Below, one piece after another: positions 11,690 through 23,669 of a DNA stretch of 64,000 bases. The notes under the pieces are model-generated. The model saw nothing but the letters and a program-made list of their open reading frames with translations. It had not been told where the DNA came from and did not search any database. The stretch's first letter is position 1. Every line of letters begins with the position of its first letter. Source of the DNA: Aphrophora alni (lineage: Eukaryota > Arthropoda > Insecta > Hemiptera > Aphrophoridae); assembly GCA_963513935.1 (NCBI GenBank), contig OY740765.1, positions 122,951,362 to 123,015,361 on the forward strand. The letters run 5' to 3'. The translations under genes were made by a program, and so were the position numbers.

Positions 11690-13335
11690 GTGATGGATAA
11701 AACACACGGAAGTATTACCCCAGGTGGCAGACCAGATATTCTGGAAAATCCACCCTACAACATGGAGGTCGGTCCTATGGATTCTGGGGAGGAACAACTA
11801 TCGTTTAATCAAAACCCATTCAAGAAAGGACTGGAAAGAACACCACCAAGAGTGCCTGGTACTGAAAATAAGATAGAAAAAAGGAACGAAGTAGTTGTTG
11901 TAAAGGATGGTCCAAAAATCAATGGAAAAGAAAACACAGACCTGCTTAAAAAGCTTAATGAAATGAAGGGAATGTTACTTCAGCTCCAAACCAGGTTTTG
12001 AGACTAACCCAAGAGAATGTGGAGCTCAAACAGCTCTTGGTAAAAGGCAGCAGTCCATTGAAACAAAGGAGGGGGCGGAGAGCACTAGCGGGGCTATAAC
12101 TGCCTATGAAACTGATGAAGAAGAACTCGAACTCAAACACACTGGATTTTAAAAAGAAACAAAAGAATAGCTAAAAAACGGAATCAGAATTTTCTCCAGA
12201 GGCTTTAAAAGGGACCGCTCTTGTAGTAAATCAGTCCACAAGTAATAAGAAGGACATGGTGCAAGATCATGTAACAAATAAAGAACTGGGAGGAAGGATA
12301 AAGGAAGTACCTCCTCCACCAATTAATGTTGTAGGAGTGTCTACCTTTGCAGACATTAAACATCGATGTCATAAGTCGCAAGTAGTAAATACAGAGTTGT
12401 GGCATTAAGCAACAATGCATGGAGGTTACTGATGCTGGATTCAGACTCCTACAGAACTATGGTAAATAAACTGTCCAAAGAGAAAGTTCAATGGTATACC
12501 TATGAAAACAAAAACTGCCAACCTTTGAAGGTAATGGCTAGGGGATTGCACTCGACCTGTGAAAAAGAGGACATTAGCGGACTTGCGGGAGAAGGGTTTC
12601 AAAATTACTGATGCAGTAAACATACAAGATAATTTTTATATGATAATTTTGGATGCAGTGTTTTCATAGAAAAACACAAGGAGATGCAAACCAAACTGTA
12701 CGTAGAATAGGACTTCCCCTATTTATGCTCACTTTTGATCAAGGGGAAAAGTTGGAAAATATATTTAGCATAAGAGGAAATTTGAATATAAAAGTAAAGA
12801 CTGAACCCCTCAGAAAAACCTAAGAGATGATCCCGCAATGCAAAAAGTGTCAGGGATTTAATCATACTCACAAGTATTGTGTTTGCGATCCTAGGTGTGT
12901 TAAATGCACTTGTAAACATTTGACCTGAAATTGTACAGTGGACAGAAGTGAACCTCCAACCTGTGTAAACTGCAAGGAGCGGCACCCAGCCAACTACCGA
13001 GGGTGTGTTGTTGCTAAGGAGCTGCAAAAGATAAGAAATCTCAGAAAAAAACTGATATTAAAAGGACTACAATCCCAAATCGTCAGGTAATAGAGAGTGT
13101 ACCTGTGGTATATCAGAAACCATCACAGATCTCGGAATATGACAAGAATAACAAATCAAAAAGCAAATCTTACGCTGTAGCAGTGAAGAAACCACAAACA
13201 AAGCTCATAAAGTATAATGATGATCAAGTACTGCAGGAGGTTCTGAATAAACTGGACTCCTTACATAAGGGGATGGAGGAGCAGCAAGAATCTATCAAAA
13301 AAAATTTCATAAATTTACTAAGCAGGAGGATATAA
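11690..13335 (+). pseudogene. Jockey-like ORF1 (gag-like, zinc knuckles)
   Basis: The N-terminal part (11690-12001) is polar, with a possible coiled coil near its end (LLKKLNEMKGMLLQLQ). Several stops and frameshifts follow. Zinc knuckles appear at about 12836-13012: CKKCQGFNHTHKYC (CX2CX4HX4C), a degenerate CVKC...C interrupted by a TGA, and CVNCKERHPANYRGC. The last segment (13105-13335) includes SYAVAVKKPQ, like the linker after the knuckles in Jockey proteins. It would package element RNA. Confidence 0.7.
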
Positions 13336-13428
13336 ATAAGCAAATCTTTCAAAGACTGGCAGCTATGAAATCCGGTATGGATAACTTATCAAGTGTGGTA
13401 CGATTACCAAAAAATGATTGACACTTTC

Positions 13429-15960
13429 AGGATTGCAACATGGAATGCAAATGGACTTGTGAACCACTTGACGGAGCTAGAAATCTATGTAAAAATGGAA
13501 TATATATATATATATATGTCTAATCTCGGAGAGTCACCTATCTAAGAGCTCGAGTATTAATATCCGTGGGTATAGCTGCTACCAGTCTACTCATCCGTCG
13601 GGCAGAGCTAGGGGTGGCTCGGCTGTACTTGTGAAAAACATTATCAAACATTATCGTCAATATATTGTCCACCCAAGCAAAAGTTAAATAAAGATGAATA
13701 TGTCAACCTATTCAGATCTTTAAGAGGAAGCTTCATCATTGGTGGTGATTATAATACTAAGAATACGTTCTGGGGTTCAAGGTTGACTAATACCAAAGGT
13801 AGGGAACTATTCAGGGCAGGAAGAAAATTTCATTGTGACTTTCTCTCAAGTGGTATTCCAACATACTGGCCGACGGATGGTAATAAACTACCAGACGTCA
13901 TCAATTTATATGTGGCCAAAGGAATTTCAAGAAATTATGTCATAGTAGAGAGTAAAGACGATCTCTCGTCTGATTATTCACAATCAGACGATTATGATTA
14001 TCAGATGTTTATGACAATCAGTAAACAGCTTGTAAGAAAGGAGCCTTCCCCTAGATTATATAATAGGAAAACAAATTGGACGTTATTTCGTGGGCTGCTT
14101 GAGGAATACACAGATCTTAATGTGCCAGTAAAAGATGAATATCAGTTGGAAGAGGAAGTTGAACTATCCAATACCAACATACAGAGAGCAGCATGGGAGA
14201 GCACTCCTCAAGTACGGAACAAATTTGTGGATGGTGTAGCGTTTACACCTCAAATAAAAGAACTTATTTTGGAAAAACTAAAAGCTCGGAAAGTCTGGCA
14301 GAGAATGCGCACACCGGGAAACAAAAATGTTTTAAATGCGCTATGAAATAAACTAAAAAAGTTGATAAGACAGGTTAAAAATGAAGAAGTAGGAAGATAT
14401 CTAGCAAATTTGACTGCCCTTATTGACAACGATTATTCTTTATGGAAAGCAACAAAGAACTTAAAAAGGCCAAAGAATCTGGAGCCGCCAATCAAGATGG
14501 AAGATGGAAGTTGGGCTAAGAGTGTTGGAGAGAAGGCAGATATCTTTGCGAGGTACCTGGAGGAAATTTTTTAACCTGGGCTGAAGCAAAGTGATGTAAA
14601 AGACACCACACCAGTGCAGAGAGAGGATCACCAAGTGACTTTAAAAGAACTAAAATATGAAATTTAAAAAATATATTAATGCTAGAAAGTCACCTGGATA
14701 TGACCTTATTATGGGAAGAATACTTAAGGAGTTACCAGAGATGGCACTCAGGAAAATGCTGCATATGTTCAATGTTGCATTCAGACTAAAACTTGTCCCT
14801 ACTTAGTGGAAGGCAGCAGAAGTAATAATGCTACTCAAATTGGATAAATCTCCTAATGAAGTAAAATCATACCGACCGATTTCTTTGTTACCTGTGATTG
14901 GAAAGCTTTTTGAGAAAAGTTCTTGAAGAGACTAGCACCTATTTTAGAAGAAAGAAAACTAGTTCCTAACCATCAGATTGGATTTAGGAAAAAACATACA
15001 ACAATTGAACAGGTTCACCGATTGACCAGTATCATAGAGAGGGCCTTAGAAAATAATGAGGTGTGCTCAGCAGTTTTCTTGGACGTAGCACAGGCCTTTG
15101 ACAAGGTTTGACACAAGGGGCTTACTTATAAATTACACAGGGATCTCCCAGAGGAGTTCTTCCTGGTGTTGAGGTCATACATTGCTGACAGATACTTTCG
15201 TATTAAATATAATAATGCATATTCCAAATAGAAGCCACTTGAAGCGGGTGTGCCACAGGGTAGTGTTTTAGGGCCAATTTTGTACGTTCTTTACATGAGG
15301 GATATGCCGGTTTCGAATGAGGCTTCTGTTGCGACATTTGCTGATGACACTGCTGTCATGGCAACTGGTGTGGATGCTGGAAGGTCAGCTGGAAAACTTC
15401 AAAGAACAATTAATATAATTGGAGATTGGACACAAAGATAGATAATCAAGCTCAATGAATCTAAATCAGTTCATGTAAATTTTACGAATCAAAAGTTTAA
15501 AATGGTGAGAGTAAAAATAAATGGGCAATTAGTACCACATTCAAATACTGCCAAATATTTAGGTGTAACATTGGATGCTAAGCTTAGGTGGAAGGAGCAT
15601 GTTAAAAAGAAAATTGAGGAACTAAATATAAAATATAGAAAAATGTATTGGTTGCTTGGGAGAAGCTCACAGCTCTCAATTGAAAATAAGTTACTTTTGT
15701 ACAAGCAAGTGCTCAGGCCTGTGTGGACATATGGCATTCAACTCTGGGGTTGTACGAAAAAAACCAATGTGAAAATCATTCAGACTTTTCAAAATAGGGT
15801 ACTGAGGGGAATAGTTGATACCCCATGGTACATTAGTAATGACTTCCTCCACAGAGACTCAAAGGTGGAGTTGGTCAGTGAGATTGTGACCAGGTATCAT
15901 AGTCATGCCAAACAAATTCAATGCCACGAAAACCCGGCAATTATTAGCATGTTAGAGTAA
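13429..15960 (+). pseudogene. Jockey-like ORF2: AP endonuclease and reverse transcriptase
   Basis: The endonuclease starts at IATWNANGLVNHLTELEIYV (13432) and includes FIIGGDYNTKNTFWGSR (about 13735). Its middle is deleted, and an ATATAT run sits inside it (13500-13518). RT blocks follow: SYRPISLLPVIGKLFEK (14870), IGFRKKHTTIEQVHRLTSII (14980), FLDVAQAFDKV (15080), GVPQGSVLGPILYVLYMRD (15247) and ATFADDTAVMA (15333), then NTAKYLGVTLDAKLRWKEHV (15545) and a C-terminus to 15960. There is no RNase H. Stops are at about 14818, 14925, 15109, 15229 and 15440. Confidence 0.85.
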
Positions 15961-16255
15961 ATACCAACTATGTTAGGAAGACTAAAAAGATTAAAACTGA
16001 ATGACTTATCGCAAGTGTAGTACGGATGACAGCATGGTCAATGTGAGGAAAAGTGAATGACTAGTTTTTGGGATTAGCCACCGGGCTATACCCCTACACC
16101 CAAGACGTTATTTATGAAAGTGAAATTGATAGATGGGCGTCAAAAGTCAGTTGCAACATTAGGGAGGTGTTTTTAGTGGGTTGACCCCCACACTACTGGG
16201 TCTTATGGGAGTTCTAGTGCATGTTGCAGGTTTTCACCTACCCTGAAAAAAAAAA

Positions 16256-16790
16256 TTAGCTTAAACGTAATTTGAATTATTTATTTTATTATAAAACATT
16301 TCAAATTCATTAATTCATATATTTTGGAACTTTGTGGGTTCCCAAATAGTTATAAACGCTTAGCTGCTGATGTCATAAACATCTGTTATAGTTTGAACTA
16401 GTTTCATTACTTGCCATAAAACATAATCAAATCGAACTAACATTATTTAATTTTTTTTTAATTCTACAATATAATTTAATTTTTAGTATAATTACAATAT
16501 TTTCATTCAAAAAACATTTATTTACTTATGATCCAACTAAAAGCCTATTTCTACATTATGAGGCTTTATTTCACTTTTACAACAAAATCTTATTTATTAT
16601 TAATTTAAATTTAAAGTTTTATAATTATATCAGTTATTAGATAATTCATTTAGTTTCAATGATATTAATATTTTGTATGTAATTTATTGATTTTCAAGTT
16701 ATGAGGTTATGATGATTCTAGGCTTTATTGATGAATAATTTACAATTTTAAAACATATCAAATATTTATAATTTGATAATTATTTCCTAT
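16256..16790. other. Intron 2 of gdl, AT-rich, no gene
   Basis: Nothing recognisable apart from poly(T)/poly(A) tracts. Confidence 0.4.
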
Positions 16791-16794
16791 CCCC

Positions 16795-17335
16795 CCTAGC
16801 CCCCCACTCGTAACTGCTTTCAGGCGAAGGTTAAACATTGTATTTTGTTTGGTTATTGTTAATACCGGTCTCTTGGAACCTGCTGAAAGAAATAGAATTG
16901 GATTATTGTATTACTTTGTCAGTGAGCGTCTTATCAGTAAGTGCTTGTCAGTATACAATGGACTATCTAACGCTACTTCTTTTTATTGCAGTGGGTGCGA
17001 GTTAACTGTGAGTGAGTTTATTATTCTCACTGACAAACAAATAGGTTTGGCTAGGTAGCTATAAATATACCTATTTGTTTGTCAGTGAGAATAATAAACT
17101 CACTCAGAATTAACTTGCACAGCAAGAAGTAGTGTTAGATGTACTACAAGCCATATTCAACAGTAGACTAACGAGCACTTACTGATAAGGCACTCACAGA
17201 CAAAGTAGGACAATAATACAAGTCTATATCTTTCAGCGGGTTTCAAGAAACCAGTATCTAAAATAAACAACCAAAATACAAGTTTAACCTTCTCCTGAAA
17301 GCAGTTACAAGTGAGAGGAAAATAGTAAATAATCT
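16795..17335. repeat. Fold-back (long inverted repeat) element
   Basis: Left arm about 16795-17047 and right arm about 17068-17335 are inverted copies, with a spacer of about 20 bp. The inner 37 bp are nearly identical (GAGTGAGTTTATTATTCTCA and onward); the outer part is clearly diverged. Each arm, read outside to inside, keeps a similar short frame (PAERNRIGLLYYFVSERLIS in the left, PAERYRLVLLSYFVCECLIS in the right). I do not recognise the family. Confidence 0.75.
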
Positions 17336-17609
17336 TGTATTCAATGAGATATTCATAGTTAAATATATTTAATAGTAGCCTTAGGCTTATATTTCTTTGA
17401 TTTAAAATATTTATCAACAGTTCCAAACAGTTCAACATAATCTAGGCTATTAGTAGCTCTAAAATCTTACAACCTAATAAATGAGTTTTCTTGAAACGAA
17501 ACCTAGCTAAATCGCTTTCTCACTTCCAAAAACAGTAGATTCACCTTGCTCATATAATAGTATTTGATTTATCAGAATTATTGAGTAAATATATTTTACT
17601 CATAAAAAA

Positions 17610-20268
17610 TTAACCCTTTGCACTCGAAGACGTTATTTATAGTTTGTCCTCGTCGCTCGTATGGCCAGCTGTACTGGCCGCCGCCATTTGCATGTCAGGT
17701 CTTATTTGTTTTTGCTATAATGTCCTCACAACTCGTATGTCAAGTAGTACTGGCCAAGATAGAATACATCTATCGCTCGAATGGCCAGTACCACTGGCCA
17801 CTAGACAAATATGATATTTTCTAATATTTTATTTGTGTTATAATGCCTGGTACTAAAACCTATCGGACAACTCTTGAATTAAATAATCACATGTTTTCCT
17901 TGTTTTCGCAGCAAACAGTGCATACGGTACTCATACGGTAACGTTATATGAGTAAATTAATTCAGTGAATGACATTGCAGTGTGTTTGTGATTTAACTGT
18001 CTTACATTTTATGTTGTTAACCAGCTGTAAAGTGTTATTATTTTGTAAATATTTGTAAATAGTGTTTATTTTTTGGACAGTTCTTTTGTAGATAATTAAT
18101 AAACAATGGGTGATGATTTATGATCTGATGATATGACATGATGAGGATTGTGGTTCAATCCATAACAGTGACATTGATTCCAATATAGGCGAAGAATTTG
18201 AGAATGAACTTTGTGATGAATTAGGTGACGATTATGAACAATACAGTGATCACAAATTAGAGGCTCATTCAGATAGAGGAGATGAAAGAACATTACAACA
18301 CAAATTTGATGGGGAAGGTGAAGAAATGAATGCTGATGAATCACCATGGAAAGAATGGAATACAGGTGATACTAAATTTAATAAATTTATAAGGGCAGGT
18401 TATAGTGGCTATAAACCACCACAAGGAGAACATCCACAGACTCCTTTAGAGTTTTTACAACTGTTTTTTTGATGATAAAATACTATCAGAAATCGTTAAA
18501 GAAACAAACCGGTACACTAAAGAAAAAATCAAAATGAAAACACCACTTCCAAAACGATCTATGTGGTGGTCGTGGAAGGAAATGTCATTATCTGAATTAA
18601 AAGCTTTTCTGGGTGGCTCGCCAGAATTAGATGACTATTGTCACAGATTGGGTTGACTACCAACCTTTCTTTAAAGACATATTCAGCAAGGAGAGGTTTT
18701 AACAATTATTTTGGAACCTCCACGTAAGTCCACCCCCCTCTGGTCCAGTTGCTGGTACACTAACACGTTCTGGGAAAACACATAATGTGGTAGCATACCT
18801 CGATCAGTACTATGTGCCACAAAAAAAGATCAGTGTTGATGAAAGCACAGTTGGCTTCAAAGGAAGAGTAGTATTCAAGGTTTACAACAAGGACAAGCCC
18901 ATAAAATGGGGAATAAAGGTTTTTGTTCTAGCCAAATCAAGTTCCAGGTACATATGTGCAATGGAGCCATACTTTGGGAAGACGACCATGGACTGTATGC
19001 CAAGGCAGGACTTAGGTACTACCAGCCGCATAGTTATACATTTGGTAAATAAACTAAAAGAGTCTTATACAAATGTAGAAGGACTACACGTATTCACGGA
19101 CAGGTATTATACCAATCTTGACCTTGCGGAAGCACTCCTTGATATGAACATTCATATCACAAGTACTATTACAACTAATCGGAAAGGCTTGCCAGAACAT
19201 ATAAGGTCACGGAAGAAAAATAAAGCTGGTAAAATGAAACTGTAAAAAAGGTGACATTAAAAGTTTCAGGAAACGAGACAAGTATTCTGTTCTTTTGTGG
19301 CAAGATTCTAAGTTGGTTGTTATGTTGAGTATGTTGTAAGATAATATAACCAAGACAGTTTGCCGTATAAAGAAATATGGAGAAGTTGAAAACATTGAAA
19401 AGCCAACTGTGATTTGTAAATATAACAAATCAATGGGAGAGGTTGATCTGGCAGATCAGCATATATCGACCTACTCTTTCACACGAAAATCAATAGTGGT
19501 GGAGGAAGATTTCTTCTGGCTACTGGAAACAGCTGTTGTAAATTTGTTAATACTGTACAACATAAATCAAGGAGACAAGAAAGTGTGCCAAAGAAAATTT
19601 CGTAAAATGCTGACTAAAGAAATGGTAGGAGATAATAGAAATATCAACAAATGAGGAAGGCCTTCAAATTTAGATGAAGAAGAGAGGTTGAACGGAAAGC
19701 TTCACTTACCATTTCCTCTTGATAATGGAAAGACCAAAGACTGTGCAGTATTCAGTGATAGAAGGGCTGGCAAAGAGAGAAAACGTAGTAAATTTTACTG
19801 TAAGACTTGTACTAATCATCGTGGACTACATATTGGTCTGTGTTTTGAAAAATACCATTCCATAAAAAAAATTAAAGACTAAGAAAAATGTGAAATAGTT
19901 TATGTATGAATATAACATGACTGTAAAGTCCTACTTTATAACAACTTATTTAGTTATTTGTGTTAAAAATATACATATAAAAGTTACATTTCCTAAACGT
20001 ATGTTTATCTTAGTATTAGTAAGTATAAATAAATAAAAATTAATTGATCTTACTTGTTCTTTATTCAATAATTACTATGAGTGTGCAAATAACACAGAAG
20101 TCATTTAAAAATAATTCCGAGCTGGGGAGGGAAACAACAAATATGGCTGCCAAGTTGTCAATGACAGTAGCGCGGCCAGCTGTACTGGCCATCCGAGGGG
20201 CGAGGACAAATTACGACAAAACAAATGCGAACTGCAGTACTACTGGCCATTGGAGTGCAAAGGGTTAG
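17610..20268 (+). mobile_element. piggyBac-like transposon, decayed
   Basis: The left end is TTAA (17610-17613) followed by CCCTTTGCACTCGAAG. The right end is the inverted GGAGTGCAAAGGG followed by TTAG (20265-20268), a one-base change from TTAA. Subterminal palindromes GGCCAG-N5-CTGGCC occur at 17663-17679 and 20174-20190, with a related one (GGCCAGT-N3-ACTGGCC) at 17783-17799. The interior encodes a broken piggyBac transposase on the plus strand. Confidence 0.9.
18106..19882 (+). pseudogene. piggyBac-like transposase
   Basis: It would excise and insert at TTAA. The acidic N-terminal region (about 18160-18470) is typical of the family. The catalytic core has the three aspartate neighbourhoods: ISVDESTVGFKGR (18828), HVFTDRYYTNLDLAEALL (19090) and MGEVDLADQHISTY (19433). 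The C-terminus (19688-19882) has FYCKTCTNHRGLHIGLCFEKYH, a cysteine/histidine finger expected for the DNA-binding tail. Stops near 18121, 18470 and 18700, a stop at 19243 and a frame break near 19650 make it non-functional. Confidence 0.85.
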
Positions 20269-20587
20269 GATTGTGAAGTAGATCATGGTGTTTAGTGTTT
20301 TGCAATGTTATGTGACCTCCAAGATTTCCCTAATTATCAATCTGTGACTTTTTGCTGTAGAGGTACCTTAAAAGTGCTAATGAACCTCGCTATTTGGAAG
20401 AGTTGAAGAATACCATCATTCAATAAATTGCTTCCAACTCTCAAGAGTTGGCTCATGTGATGCAAGAGCAGCACAGCGTTAAAATTTTGGTGTGAAAATG
20501 AATATTAAAAATGTAAACAAACATATATTTTATTAAAACATGAAATACTGCAAGGCTTTCAGGTATGAGTTACCGAATTAAATAGTA

Positions 20588-21530
20588 CAGTACTACCTCG
20601 TTTATCCGGACCTCATTCAACTGGATGTCCGGATTATCCGGATCGATCCGGAAAAAAAAAAAAAAATTTAATCAAGGATAAAATAAAAGCAAAAGCTTAA
20701 AGTTTCAAAATATTTTAATAATTACTGTATTTTGAATAATATTTTAAATAATATTTTGAAACTTTAAGCTTTTGCTTTATTCTATCCTTGAATATGGAGT
20801 TTCAACAAGAAATATCTGCTATTACATTAATGTTGATAAAAACGTGATTTCCTCAACACTACAGTGTCGCCTTGAGGTATTAGGGCGAGTTGTTGATGCA
20901 CTGGGAAGAGAAAATGGAGGAGCAATGACCTCTGCGTCACCATCTTCCTACCCCGATGCGGCATGACAGTGACCTTGTCTATTGTCTATGCCGGCGGGTA
21001 GTCTATCACGTGCTAGCGACCGAAATACATCATTACCATTTCGTGCTGTGCCGTGTTTAGTTTCTTTACATTTTTGATCGGATACGGTTAATAGTATTAT
21101 ATTCATGTGTTAGCGTTTGTGCGTGGAATTGGCGACGAAACGAAAACGTAATGTGCTTACAATGGCCCAAAAGTTAGACGCATTGAATCGTATAGACAGG
21201 ACCGCATTGAAACGTCACCAAATTAAAACAGAGGAAGATAAATGACTTTTTTGTAAATAACAACTAAACCCTGTATAAATTAAAAGCATGTGTAAATATT
21301 TTAGGTGTGTAAATAAAATGTTTTTCGTCATTTACAGTACATTGTGTAATTTCGTGTATTGTGTAAATTGAATGACTGTGTAAATTTTGTGTTTTTTCAT
21401 GACTTATAAATGGTAGGTTATCATTTTATATTTTGTTTTATTTATCTTTCTATAATTTCGGATTATCCGGATTTTTGATTAACCGGATCACTTCCGGTCC
21501 CAATTAGTCCGGATAAACGAGGTTGTACTG
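20588..21530 (+). mobile_element. Internally deleted Tigger element (non-autonomous sibling of 633-4630)
   Basis: Ends CAGTACTACCTCGTTTATCC and, inverted, CAGTACAACCTCGTTTATCC, flanked by TA (20586-20587, 21531-21532). The inside matches the long copy from its 5' leader through the transposase start (AQKLDALNRIDR, to about 21200), then jumps directly to the last codons and 3' region. About 1.4 kb of transposase is missing. A 155-bp palindromic insert sits near the left end. Confidence 0.9.
20670..20825. repeat. Small palindromic insertion inside the deleted Tigger
   Basis: Arms of about 41 bp (20673-20714 and 20750-20790, starting CAAGGATAAAATAAAAGC) are near-perfect inverted copies. The long Tigger copy lacks this block: there TTTAAT runs straight into GTTGATGAAAACGTG. 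A TTAAT-like sequence lies on both sides of the insert. It may be a tiny hairpin transposon. Confidence 0.65.
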
Positions 21531-21626
21531 TATTAAAGGGTTTTTTTCTGAACAGATGTAATTTATCAGTAATTGTTTACTGAAGCACCCCAATTTTAAT
21601 TATTATATATATATATTTTTTTTTTT

Positions 21627-21911
21627 TTTGTACTTCATACCTCTCTTCATAAGAATAGTAACATTTTTTAGTTAGCAAAAAAGTTTTCACTTCGAAATTG
21701 ACATATTTCCATGACATATTTGAAGGTTAAAGTTTACATGGTAAACACAATCTCCAAATTTTAATTTTTTTAATTTTTTCGTTATTTTTGTACTACATAT
21801 CTCTCTTTATACGAATAGGAACATATTTTGGTTAGCAAAAATGTTTTTCATTTCGAAATTGACATATTTCAATGACACATTTGTAGGTAAAGTTTACATG
21901 GTAAACACAAT
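21627..21911. repeat. Two-copy direct repeat
   Basis: Units at about 21627-21752 and 21788-21911 share TTGACATATTTC, AAGTTTACATGGTAAACACA and other blocks in the same order. The second runs into a 5S-like segment. Confidence 0.7.
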
Positions 21912-21914
21912 GTT

Positions 21915-21985
21915 TCGACTGATCACCAAAGTCAAGCAACAATGACCGTGGTTGTTACTTGGATGGGTGATAGTTTTCATACCAC
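21915..21985 (+). pseudogene. 5S rRNA-like segment
   Basis: GATCACCAAAGTCAAGCAAC followed by GTTACTTGGATGGGTGA matches the internal promoter half of 5S rRNA (box A, intermediate element, box C). The first third of the gene is missing and the 3' part diverges at once. It is either a 5S pseudogene or the head of a 5S-derived SINE (SINE3 type). Confidence 0.65.
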
Positions 21986-22094
21986 ATATGGATGGGGTTA
22001 GTGTTTTTCAAACCATTGAAAAGTCAACATGGAGTGTGAGATATGTGAATAAATATATATATTCTTTACTTGACCTTGTAAGGTAAAAACAATA

Positions 22095-22126
22095 TCCGAT
22101 CACCGAAGTCAAGCAGCATTGAGTGT
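22095..22126 (+). pseudogene. Truncated 5S rRNA-like segment
   Basis: CCGATCACCGAAGTCAAGCA lies close to the 5S box A. The segment is cut off where the retrotransposon fragment begins. Confidence 0.55.
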
Positions 22127-22735
22127 GTTTTTTTTTATTATTTTTTTTTTATTATGTTGGAAGTCACTAGGCACTTCAGCCATTTAAGACTTTTTGTGCG
22201 CTTCCTTATCTTAGGCAATCCACTGTAGTTCTAAATCCTTCGTGAGTCTTAGAACTTGTGCAGCTAAGTCGTCTTCCTTTGTAGGTATGCCTGTGAGGCC
22301 GAAAATCTGTAATCTTCTCCTCTCCAGAGCTTCACAATACAAAAGTATGTGTTCTGCTGTGTCTTTATATTGGTTACACAGTCTACAGGTTGTCCTGCCT
22401 TGAGTTAAACCCATGGTGTTTAAGTGTTCCCTGAAAGCTCCATGACCAGTCATGAAGCCTGAGACTTTCCTTAGGTTGTTTCTATTCAATGATATTACAT
22501 ACCTAGAGAGTTTCTGATTCGGATTGTACAGCGACCCGTAGAGTTTTCCTCTAGAGGCCTCCCTCCAGCGGTTGAGAGTTTCCTGTTCAACCCATCGTCT
22601 GAGAGTGGTTCTTGCGACAGATTTTTGAGTGTGGTTAGTGTTAGTACAGTACTTGGATGCGAGACCGCTTAAGAACACCATGTGAAAATTTTCAATTGGG
22701 ATTAGTGTTGTCATATCTTACGTAGATTTATTTAC
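22127..22735 (-). mobile_element. 5'-truncated non-LTR retrotransposon fragment
   Basis: The minus strand encodes only the end of an ORF2 protein and a 3' UTR ending in an A/T-rich tail (the plus-strand T runs at 22127-22155). It abuts a 5S-like sequence on the left. Direct repeats ACTTGAC-A/C-TTGTAAGGTAAAAACAAT lie on either side (22064-22093, 22771-22800). Confidence 0.7.
22211..22714 (-). pseudogene. C-terminal part of a non-LTR ORF2
   Basis: The 167-residue frame includes FMTGHGAFREHLNTMGL and CRLCNQYKDTAEHILLYCE, the TGHG block and C-C-H-C knuckle found after RNase H in I/R1-type proteins. It resembles the end of the element at 49729-52547 (GLITGHGQFRKHL, CRLCGQAVESARHVIFDC). The enzyme domains are missing. 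Confidence 0.75.
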
Positions 22736-23057
22736 ATGAAGGTCAAGCAAGGAATATATATATAGCTACCTTACTTGACATTGTAAGGTAAAAACAATTC
22801 ATATACAAACCTATTATAACATGTAATTCACTTAAATATATCAAAATTGTGGCGCTACAGTAAACAATTACCAATTTATCTACTAGAACAACAATGAGGC
22901 CTATAATCTGTTTCACAAACTAGACTCTTTCATTGTAACACATAAGCTAGAAGCTTTGAGAAATAAAATAAGTTACAAGATTCATTAATGAATTATATTG
23001 TAAGCTAAACATATTTCATCTTGTTATCTCACTTAAATATATTAAATTTCGACTTAC

Positions 23058-23227
23058 ATGTTTGTTTATTCATGAATTGTAGTCTTTGTTGGAACAGCTG
23101 TGTTTCTGTGATATGCTGAATATCCATAAGGTGGTTTACGAATTTTACGATTCCAAACACTGTATTATCAAGAAGGGATTCAGCTAGACCATTAAGTAAC
23201 TCACTTGGTATTCTTTGCTGATATTTT
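23058..23227 (-). CDS. gdl/DGCR6 exon 2
   Basis: Bounded by an acceptor ending TTATTAAAG and a donor GTAAGTC. Its 56 codons read KYQQRIPSELLNGLAESLLD, then NTVFGIVK, MDIQHITETQLFQQRLQ. This aligns position by position with human DGCR6 (FQQRL..[29 protein letters not shown]). The first base joins two bases from exon 1 and the last base joins two from exon 3. No stops are present. It is the clearest evidence for the gene. Confidence 0.88.
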
Positions 23228-23601
23228 CTTTAATAAAAACAAATTAAATATATCTGATATGCAGGCAAGTATTTGTCTATTTTAAATATTTAATAAATAT
23301 AACATTGCAATACATATTGAGCATATTTAAGATGGTTCTAGGACAATCTATTCTTATCTCCAAAATGGATCTGTGACACCCGAGACAAATGATATGTCTA
23401 GCGATTCTATCTATGAGATTAATTATTAACCAGTTTTTCACACACTGTTTATAGAGTATCTATAGTTGACTATTATAGGTTGAACTGCCAATTTCCATTA
23501 GAATGTCTACATAACCTCCAGTTGCTGATTCTTAATGTTTAATATTCATAGGGAAAACTTAAACCAAAGGTCAAATATTCTCTTTCTTCTAAGGTTAATA
23601 T

Positions 23602-23603
<2 letters not shown>

Positions 23604-23657
<54 letters not shown>
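23604..23657. repeat. (AT)n microsatellite
   Basis: Uninterrupted AT repeat of about 54 bp in intron 1. Confidence 0.95.
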
Positions 23658-23667
<10 letters not shown>

Positions 23668-23669
23668 AT

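Larger units (their letters stand above)
11452..16255 (+). mobile_element. Jockey-like non-LTR retrotransposon, nearly full length but decayed
   Basis: It begins near 11452 (ACCCTCAGGGGCTCACTCC), carries a gag-like ORF1 and an endonuclease-RT ORF2 without RNase H, and ends in CCCTGAAAAAAAAAA at about 16255. The sequence TTAGCT occurs at both edges and may be part of the target duplication. The 5' edge is therefore only approximate. Presence of a 5' leader and ORF1 shows it is not severely truncated. Confidence 0.75.
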
